Source of the DNA: a virus
Length of the DNA: 20,263 nucleotides
Strand: one strand, 5' to 3'
Virus record (IMG/VR): IMGVR_UViG_3300035698_016605
Location: 1-20,263 of that record
Below, piece after piece: positions 14,398 through 20,263 of the stretch; the stretch's first letter is position 1, and the number at the start of each line of letters is the position of its first letter. The translations under genes and the position numbers were made by a program. Below the pieces are notes generated by a model. That model was not told the DNA's origin. It did no database searches and saw only the letters and a list, made by a program, of their open reading frames with translations.

Positions 14398-15239
14398 GAT
14401 CCAGGTCTACCATAACCACCGTATACAGAATCATTACGGCATTTTCCGTCGCCAGGATCTGAATATTTAAATAGCTTATCAGATTCGACTTCAATACTGT
14501 TATCATAAATCTTTTCAGGGCTAGCTGGTAACGTACCACCAGATAGCTTTCCAAAGAATGACGGATCGGATGGTTGCATATTTCCTTCTTCTGGATCCAA
14601 ACCAGATTCGTAACTGAAGTCGAATCTTTTACATTTAATAATCCAGACATAATGGCCAAGCAAGGAATTAGCATAAGCAATATTTTCATCTCGACGTTCA
14701 GTGACTTCATACAATGGACCACCACGGGTCCAAGCTTCCCAGGCAGGGTGACTTCCTGAAATATAAGAATCACTTTCTGTTTTGATTCCTGAGGGTGGAT
14801 AAGTCCATTCAGCCCCACTCTTTGCTCCAGGTCTATCCCATCCATACTCAGTTAGTCTAATAATATCACCCGCTTGCGGTTCTCTCCAAGATCCAGAGAA
14901 GTAAGGACTTACACTTGCATCCATAGCTTGAAAAGTTTCTCTAAAGCCTGAAATATGAATAATGCATGTTAAATCAGCATCACTTTGAATACCAAATTTT
15001 GAAAGTAATATAGAGTCGTTGTTAAGGTCACATAGAACAATCATTTCGGCTGAAGGTGTAAAAACGTGCGTAGGGTCCTCACCATATATTAAGTCCATAC
15101 CAGAAAGAGACATAGTGTTTATATAATATGCACAAGCTGTTCCATATTGACCAATGTATTCGTACCACCAGTCAGAAACTAAATGACGCTCATTTGCGTT
15201 ATTATCTTTACGGAGATATCTAAGAGATTCTACAGTCAT
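14394..15239 (-). CDS. Neck protein, gp14-like (281 aa)
   Basis: In T4, gp13 and gp14 form the neck that seals the filled head and receives the tail. Several blocks match the gp14 pattern: the N-terminal YG-x3-YY section, DLIYGED (as in T4 DLIFGED), LLSKFGIQ followed by LTCII, the P-x-A/E-GDII/L motif (EPQAGDIIRL), a YEVTE strand and a KCKRFDFSYESG strand. It is slightly longer than T4 gp14 (256), mainly through the segment around 120-160. It starts two bases after the stop of the 1528-aa gene and has no clear Shine-Dalgarno, so it is probably translated by reinitiation in one operon with it. The N-terminus lacks the (L/I)xE targeting pattern, as expected for a neck protein. Confidence 0.78.
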   Translation of the reverse strand: MTVESLRYLRKDNNANERHLVSDWWYEYIGQYGTACAYYINTMSLSGMDLIYGEDPTHVFTPSAEMIVLCDLNNDSILLSKFGIQSDADLTCIIHISGFRETFQAMDASVSPYFSGSWREPQAGDIIRLTEYGWDRPGAKSGAEWTYPPSGIKTESDSYISGSHPAWEAWTRGGPLYEVTERRDENIAYANSLLGHYVWIIKCKRFDFSYESGLDPEEGNMQPSDPSFFGKLSGGTLPASPEKIYDNSIEVESDKLFKYSDPGDGKCRNDSVYGGYGRPGS

Positions 15240-15241
15240 AA

Positions 15242-18200
15242 TTATTCAGTTAATAAATTGTTTATTGCTATATCAAAATAACACTTCTGTTCTTTAAGAG
15301 TTTCTGTTATTTTTAAAACTTCTGAATTAATAAATTTTTGAATTTCTTCATTTTCTTCTTGCATCTTTTTAAGTTTTTCACTTATGTTTGACTTGGTAAA
15401 TAATTGGTGAAAGCTTGCAAATATTTTAACTTGATTACCTTTATCTTTTATATTTGTTTTAATAACTTGGTTAAAGTCGGAAACATATTTACTATATAAA
15501 GTTTGCATCTCAACTGAGGGTGGCGTTTTTGTCGTATAATACTTTTTGATAAACTCAACATCTATTTGGTTTAAATTATAAGCAAATTGTTTATAAAGCA
15601 AATATAAATTCTTAACTATATTTTTTCGGTCCGCTAAAGGCAGAGTTTTAATTGATTCTAAAACTTGGTTAATTAAATCAACTCGAGCTATTGCAATTGA
15701 GCTATAATAATCTCGAATACTTCTTATTTTGTTAAAATGAGTTCTTTGAATTTTCTTTGATTCTATTTCTTCAGGAGTAAGACCAATATATTCAGATACC
15801 TCTTCAGTTTTCTTTTCTGCTTTATTGCTAATGCGTTTTAATAAAAAGGCAGCATCAGTATTTGTTAACTGGTTTAGTTCATTATTAATTGGAGCAAATA
15901 TCTCATCATTATATGTTTTTTTACTTTTAATATAAGTAAGCATATCTTTAAAGTTATCATAATATTGTGTAAGAAAATTATTACGAATTAAAACAACTAT
16001 CTTTTTTTCGTTATCAGTTAAGTTTAATGTGTTAATTCTAGGTAGGATACCCTTTTTTAAAACAGAATCCTCATTATCTTTTTCAAATGGAATAAGGACT
16101 TCAAATAATAGATCTTCAAATGTTTCTTTATCTTTAATATTAAGTTGATTATATTGGTCTTTATACTCATCCTTAATATCATTAATTGTTACTTGTTTAT
16201 TAAATTCAAATAAAGAATTAATAAAGTTATCTATCCTTGAAACTTTCTTATTTAAAGCAAATGAAAATACATCATTTATTAAAGTTTCGTTAAATTTACT
16301 TTTGATAGAAATAATTTCTTTTCCAGCCTTATCGGTTTTAATATCAAAAATATAGTTAAAAACATCCTTTAACTGCTGGTCTTCACTGTTTAACCAATTG
16401 TTTTTAAAGTATAACATATTGCTGGTATTAGTAAAAAACTCACTTTCCATTTTTTCTATTTTGGAAACATTAACATTATTAAGTAAATATTTCTTCAACT
16501 CTTGAACTGAATTTTTATTTTCTGCACTTATGTTTTCTTGGATGTCTTTTCCTTCGTCTTGTAATATTTTATTTTGTAAGAATGTTAACTCTGAGTCGTT
16601 TAATGATTGTATCCATTGTAAAATGTTTTTTGACTTTACTTTGTCAAAAACAGAAAGATCTAAAGTTCTAATATAAGTCTTAACAATATCTTTAAACGTA
16701 TCTCCCATTTTTTCATACTGGTTTAAAATCTCCATTGTTTTTCTAGAAGAAATTGATGCTGGTTTTTGATAAGAATAGTTTTTAAAAAATTCCTTTTCTT
16801 TTTTTGTTAACGTTGTATTAATCGCTTTAATTCGTTCTTGATGAGTTTGATATGTTAATAAATCATCATTTGACAGGTCAATGTTCCTAGTTTTAAAAGT
16901 ACCATCAATAGTTGGATTAAAAGCTTCCATTTGTTTAACTTTATAGTCTGGACATGGATAATCTGCTTTATGCTCTAAAACTGGTAGGGTTTTTGCAGGA
17001 TTATTTGGATCTTGTTTTCTTACAGTTCCCCATAAAATAATTGAAAGATCCTTTCTCTGTTGCGGTGTTGGTTCCCAATAATTAATGTCGGTCTTATACA
17101 CCACATTTTCCCTTGGAAAACTGATAAAATTCTCTTTGTCAGATTCAGAAATCTCGTATCCATAAGATTTAATGTTTTTAGCGTCACCGGCAGTGTCTTC
17201 AAATACAACAACAGTTTTTCGTTTAGCCCCAAACTTCCCAGGCCAACCCATTGTGGCAGGTTTGTATATGTGTATACATTTAATTTCTTTTTCAACAACA
17301 GGTGATTGACTTATATTAAAAACTTGAATTTGAGTAACATAAATAGGATATGTTTTGTCTAACTCTCCTCGACTCTGTAAGAATTCTTTTTCAAGTTCAG
17401 GTATTTCCCCAAGTTTTTGAAACTTTTCTGGTGAGCTATCAGCAACCCTAGGATAATATTTCTTTAACTCTAAAACCTTAGCTGTTATATTAAAAAACAT
17501 GTCTTGATTGCTTTTTAATCTTAATATCCTACTAGATTTATCGCCTTTTGAAACAAATGTTGAATATAAATTGTTATCTTTATCTACTAACATAATATAA
17601 TCTTTTCCATACTTAACAGGCAGCATAAAAGATTCTGATCCCGTTTTTCCAATATCTTTCGTGGTTCCACTAGTCAAATACTTTAATTGGAGTGGTCGAG
17701 AAGGCAAAGAGGTTATTGTGTTTCCGCTTATTCCATTAATAGCCGGAATTTCAATATTAGATTTTTTAGGATCTCCGTATATAATGTTGTCATTTGCTTC
17801 ATATTTAAAATTAGAAGGAATGTTATTATTTTTATATTTCAAAAATACGTTATTAAAAATCTCTTGTTGCTCTAAAATATTTGAAAGTTTTTTAACATAA
17901 TCAGTGTAAAACTTGTAAGCAACATAAGAAGATGCCATTAAATTCATGTTTACATAATCTAAATTTTTCTCCCAAAGTGTCAGATCACCCTTTTCTTCCA
18001 TCTTTTTTCTAGGTCTAACATTTATTTTAAACTTGTCTCCATTAGATTTACATAGTTGAAAACTCTTATATAAATTGTTGTAATAGTCATTATATGCCAT
18101 TTTGCCTAAATTTACATCATTAACCCAGGTTTTTAAATTTTTAAGCTTACCTAAAGTTTCATCTTCATTAATATCATTGGATTCCTTCATGTATCCTGTG

Positions 18201-19828
18201 GTTTTAGACGCATGGGGCATGTTCTTTACAAGTGGGATTACGGCCCCTGTTTTGTATTCGTGTCTAGAATCAAATGACTTTGCAATAACTCCAGTCCCAG
18301 CTTTAAAGGCTTGAATCTCTTCAGGAGATAAAGAATAATCAAAGTTCATTAATCCTAAGTCAACACGTTCGGGCATTTTGTCAAGAAATTTATATATTTT
18401 TTCAGCATGGTTAACTTCGTCTGAAGTTGGACCCTGTACACCAGGTTTAGGGTTAATATATAGATTATAATATAAATCAAAGGCTAATGAGGCTGTATCT
18501 ACCGGACGTTCCTGCATAGCTCTTCGGGCTTGTTCTTTTTCTTTTCCAAGAGCTCGTAAAGTCTGTCCACTCTTTGAAGTAGCTAAAGTAACATTTTCTT
18601 GAGGATCAAAAATAGTTTTTTCTGATATTAAATTGTTTATAATATAACTAAATGTTCTCTTATTGTTATAAGATTCTTCTTTAGTGTTAATACCTGTGGG
18701 ATTTCCTTCTGTATTATCTTTCGTATTGCCAGTTTTTAATGCCCCATACGCCTTATTAAGACCCTGGGTTAAAGAGTTGTTTATTGATTTAACCTCTGTA
18801 TCATTTACTTGAGGATATCCGTAAAATCCACCATAATCTAACCCAGAAATAGCCTTCTTGCTTATAAATCCTAAAACTTTATCAGCATCAAAATCAGAAC
18901 CTAATTCCTTAGAAGATTTTGAAAAGGTCTCATTAACAGTGTGAACAACACAAGCTAAATATTTTTTTAAATCAACGTCTAGTTTCTCTGTAATTCCAAG
19001 ATTTTTAGAAGATCCAGCCTCCCCAGGTGGCCCAATAATTTTGTTTTTAAATAATAAGAATAAAATATAAGTAGCCCAGATTCTTATAAAGTTTAAACCG
19101 CTCTTGTGAATCTTAGCATCTTGTACTAAGTTTTCATTAATTAACCTTTCGGTCTCTTTAATAAAATCTGAAGCCCTAAAATAATCACTCCTTTCTAAAA
19201 ATGTCTTGATCCCTTTAATAATGTCATTAATAGACTCTGGAGATACTAACCATTTATTAAAAAATTCAGGTACTTGAACACCTAATGAAACTACCCCATC
19301 CCCTTTGGAAACTAAAATAGAATTTAATAAACTATCAAGAGTTATCTCTTCCCCCATAGGCTTTACAAAACACTTAGCATCTGAATTAATTACTCTTTGT
19401 TTAAAGTCTGCAGCATCTTGATCATTATTTAAAAAATACTGAACAGAATCTATGTCTTTTTCAAAAATATCCTTTTCTTTTGAAATTATAGGACTTTTAG
19501 ACTTTTTGCCTATATGTGAAGGTGGAGCCTCAGGGACCTTAGTTAAATCTAAATCGGTGGACATAGATGGAATAGGCTCTTCCGTTGTTTGATTATTTTG
19601 CTTTTCAAGATTCTTGAAAACCTTTTCCATTTTTGAGGGTTTGGCTTTTCTACTAATTTCTCTGTTTATTAAATCTCTTTCTGATAGCTTTTTGCTACCC
19701 TCAAAAAGAAAATCATTGACTTTATTGCTAAAAAAACGATTTGTTTTGCTATTAGGGGTTAAACCCTCTTTTGATTCCTTTTTTGATAAAGCTTCGGATA
19801 TATTCTTTAAAAAAATATTATTTAACAT
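15242..19828 (-). CDS. Giant protein of unknown function, predicted head-internal (1528 aa)
   Basis: The largest gene of the window, and I do not recognise its family. It is Lys/Asn/Glu-rich, without transmembrane segments, obvious enzymatic motifs or repeats. Residues about 730-900 look like a beta-rich globular section (SFMLPVKYGKDYIMLVDKD and following). Residues about 1050-1528 look largely helical, with coiled-coil character near the C-terminus. The N-terminus MLNNIFLKNISEA has I-x-E at 10-12, and further L-x-E sites lie at 41-43 and 48-50, which suits prohead-protease processing of an internal or ejected protein. AAGGA lies ten bases before the ATG, and a late-promoter motif 34 bases upstream. 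The neck gene follows in the same operon. A baseplate or tail component is an alternative. Confidence 0.75.
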   Translation of the reverse strand: MLNNIFLKNISEALSKKESKEGLTPNSKTNRFFSNKVNDFLFEGSKKLSERDLINREISRKAKPSKMEKVFKNLEKQNNQTTEEPIPSMSTDLDLTKVPEAPPSHIGKKSKSPIISKEKDIFEKDIDSVQYFLNNDQDAADFKQRVINSDAKCFVKPMGEEITLDSLLNSILVSKGDGVVSLGVQVPEFFNKWLVSPESINDIIKGIKTFLERSDYFRASDFIKETERLINENLVQDAKIHKSGLNFIRIWATYILFLLFKNKIIGPPGEAGSSKNLGITEKLDVDLKKYLACVVHTVNETFSKSSKELGSDFDADKVLGFISKKAISGLDYGGFYGYPQVNDTEVKSINNSLTQGLNKAYGALKTGNTKDNTEGNPTGINTKEESYNNKRTFSYIINNLISEKTIFDPQENVTLATSKSGQTLRALGKEKEQARRAMQERPVDTASLAFDLYYNLYINPKPGVQGPTSDEVNHAEKIYKFLDKMPERVDLGLMNFDYSLSPEEIQAFKAGTGVIAKSFDSRHEYKTGAVIPLVKNMPHASKTTGYMKESNDINEDETLGKLKNLKTWVNDVNLGKMAYNDYYNNLYKSFQLCKSNGDKFKINVRPRKKMEEKGDLTLWEKNLDYVNMNLMASSYVAYKFYTDYVKKLSNILEQQEIFNNVFLKYKNNNIPSNFKYEANDNIIYGDPKKSNIEIPAINGISGNTITSLPSRPLQLKYLTSGTTKDIGKTGSESFMLPVKYGKDYIMLVDKDNNLYSTFVSKGDKSSRILRLKSNQDMFFNITAKVLELKKYYPRVADSSPEKFQKLGEIPELEKEFLQSRGELDKTYPIYVTQIQVFNISQSPVVEKEIKCIHIYKPATMGWPGKFGAKRKTVVVFEDTAGDAKNIKSYGYEISESDKENFISFPRENVVYKTDINYWEPTPQQRKDLSIILWGTVRKQDPNNPAKTLPVLEHKADYPCPDYKVKQMEAFNPTIDGTFKTRNIDLSNDDLLTYQTHQERIKAINTTLTKKEKEFFKNYSYQKPASISSRKTMEILNQYEKMGDTFKDIVKTYIRTLDLSVFDKVKSKNILQWIQSLNDSELTFLQNKILQDEGKDIQENISAENKNSVQELKKYLLNNVNVSKIEKMESEFFTNTSNMLYFKNNWLNSEDQQLKDVFNYIFDIKTDKAGKEIISIKSKFNETLINDVFSFALNKKVSRIDNFINSLFEFNKQVTINDIKDEYKDQYNQLNIKDKETFEDLLFEVLIPFEKDNEDSVLKKGILPRINTLNLTDNEKKIVVLIRNNFLTQYYDNFKDMLTYIKSKKTYNDEIFAPINNELNQLTNTDAAFLLKRISNKAEKKTEEVSEYIGLTPEEIESKKIQRTHFNKIRSIRDYYSSIAIARVDLINQVLESIKTLPLADRKNIVKNLYLLYKQFAYNLNQIDVEFIKKYYTTKTPPSVEMQTLYSKYVSDFNQVIKTNIKDKGNQVKIFASFHQLFTKSNISEKLKKMQEENEEIQKFINSEVLKITETLKEQKCYFDIAINNLLTE

Positions 19829-19862
19829 GTTTATTAATTCCTTGTCGTTTATTAATGATTTA

Positions 19863-19872
19863 TAAATATTTA
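19863..19872 (-). promoter_or_regulatory. Late-promoter motif, 1528-aa protein and neck operon
   Basis: Exact TAAATATTTA, read on the minus strand as GGTAAATATTTATAAATC, 34 bases before the start at 19828. The downstream flank is TAAATC rather than the usual A-run. Confidence 0.55.
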
Positions 19873-19966
19873 CCCTTAAACCCTAGTAGTTTAGTTATTA
19901 AAAAAAATAAAATGTAAAGTACTAGAGAGAATTTTATTTAAAAAAATTTTTTGAAACGCTATTGCA

Positions 19967-19993
19967 CCCGAGGGGGTAGGGGGGTTTTTCCGG
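19967..19993. other. G-run island in non-coding DNA
   Basis: The 435-base stretch after 19828 contains no gene. At 19972-19984 two G-runs of five and six (GGGGGTAGGGGGG) are followed by TTTTTCCGG and preceded by CCCGA. This is the most GC-rich spot of an otherwise very AT-rich region. It falls in the predicted initial transcript of the minus-strand promoter at 19993-20021. Its function is unknown. Confidence 0.5.
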
Positions 19994-20021
19994 CTATACC
20001 ATAAAAAAATGACCTTGTCAA
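19993..20021 (-). promoter_or_regulatory. Sigma70-like promoter pointing left
   Basis: On the minus strand TTGACA (20016-20021) is followed after exactly 17 bases by TATAGC (19993-19998): a perfect -35, and a -10 with the first four bases matching. It would transcribe through the G-run island towards the 1528-aa gene. Confidence 0.5.
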
Positions 20022-20053
20022 GTACATAATAGTTTATTATATTATTGACAAGG
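20013..20053. repeat. 9-bp inverted repeat made of two divergent -35 regions
   Basis: CCTTGTCAA (20013-20021) and TTGACAAGG (20045-20053) with 23 AT-rich bases between. Each arm contains the TTGACA of a promoter facing away from the other. The palindrome may also be an operator for a dimeric repressor, or simply reflect duplicated promoters. Confidence 0.7.
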
Positions 20054-20073
20054 CAGAAGAAAAAGCATAGTAT
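20045..20073 (+). promoter_or_regulatory. Sigma70-like promoter pointing right (first)
   Basis: TTGACA at 20045-20050, spacer of 17, TAGTAT at 20068-20073. The -35 is perfect and the -10 matches four of six bases. The same element recurs 101 bases later. Confidence 0.6.
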
Positions 20074-20263
20074 TAAACTATAAACAATAAAAGAGAATAC
20101 ATATTATTTATTGTTTGTTATTTATTAATATGTTTTATTATTTGTTTGACAAGTGGGTAAAAAAAGCATAGTATTAAACTATAAACAATAAAAGAGAATA
20201 CATATTATTTATTGTTTGTTATTTATTAATATGTTTTATTATTTGTTTGACAAGTGGGTAAAA
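20060..20263. repeat. 101-bp tandem repeat running off the window end
   Basis: Copy 1 covers 20060-20160 and copy 2 20161-20261. I found no difference between them, and two bases of a possible third copy follow. Each unit holds a -10 element near its left end, a TTGACA near its right end that serves the next unit, and an AT-rich inverted repeat AAACAATAAA / TTTATTGTTT (20082-20091 and 20107-20116 in copy 1). No open frame of note is present. Confidence 0.95.
20146..20174 (+). promoter_or_regulatory. Sigma70-like promoter pointing right (second)
   Basis: TTGACA at 20146-20151, spacer of 17, TAGTAT at 20169-20174, exactly 101 bases from the first. A third TTGACA at 20247-20252 is cut off by the window end before its -10. 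Confidence 0.6.

Noticed and set aside
14372-14845. A 157-residue minus-strand frame overlapping the neck gene
   Set aside because: The gp14-like frame in the same DNA has clear family motifs; this one is a shadow frame.
1-19828. UAG recoding as in some gut phages
   Set aside because: All large genes are open under the standard code without in-frame TAG; a recoded phage would show many.
19614-19865. 83-residue plus-strand frame near the right end
   Set aside because: It is antisense to the start of the 1528-aa gene, and its hydrophobic composition is what antisense of a Lys/Asn/Glu-rich gene produces.
20060-20263. CRISPR array
   Set aside because: The 101-bp units are contiguous, with no spacer-repeat alternation and no cas genes nearby.

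Overview
The window looks like part of the morphogenesis region of an AT-rich, T4-like contractile-tailed phage, possibly with a large genome. The diagnostic genes are a gp17-type large terminase subunit (6606-8276, +), a gp18-type tail sheath (3283-5973, -), a gp19-type tail tube (9713-10348, +) and a gp14-type neck protein (14394-15239, -). I saw no tRNA, CRISPR array, integrase or insertion sequence. Most genes have ordinary AGGAG-type ribosome binding sites. The host cannot be named; a low-GC bacterium is likely.

Layout. 1-437 (+): the end of an unidentified gene, a doubtful short reading frame and a 60-aa zinc-ribbon protein. 427-1341 (-): a nucleotidyltransferase-fold protein. 1374-3182 (-): a Hef-like free-standing homing endonuclease. 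3283-5973 (-): the sheath, with an inserted PKD-like domain. 6118-10348 (+): a small basic protein, the terminase, an Ig/PKD-repeat protein and the tail tube. 10400-12970 (-): two acidic proteins resembling prohead-core proteins, a small Asn-rich protein, a lysozyme-like transglycosylase and a 33-aa basic protein. 13021-14397 (+): four small proteins, two of them with zinc ribbons. 14394-19828 (-): the neck protein and a 1528-aa protein I do not recognise. 19829-20263: non-coding, with a late-promoter motif, a G-run island, divergent sigma70-like promoters and a 101-bp tandem repeat that reaches the window end.

Regulation. The perfect palindrome TAAATATTTA, usually followed by an A-run, stands just upstream of nearly every transcription unit on both strands. 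It resembles the T4-like late promoter (TATAAATA / NATAAATA). The right end instead carries TTGACA-N17-TAGTAT units repeated every 101 bp, probably early promoters read by host RNA polymerase and pointing out of the window.

Most interesting signal. Several otherwise unrelated proteins share a short N-terminus rich in Phe/Tyr/Lys/Asn and ending in (L/I)xE within about 9-14 residues: the nucleotidyltransferase, the basic protein before the terminase, both acidic proteins, the 138-aa protein and the 1528-aa protein. The transglycosylase has a weaker version. This looks like the T4 capsid-targeting sequence cut by the prohead protease. If so, these genes encode a set of proteins packed in the head and ejected with the DNA, including a nucleotidyltransferase and a cell-wall hydrolase. 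The sheath, terminase, tube and neck proteins lack the signature.
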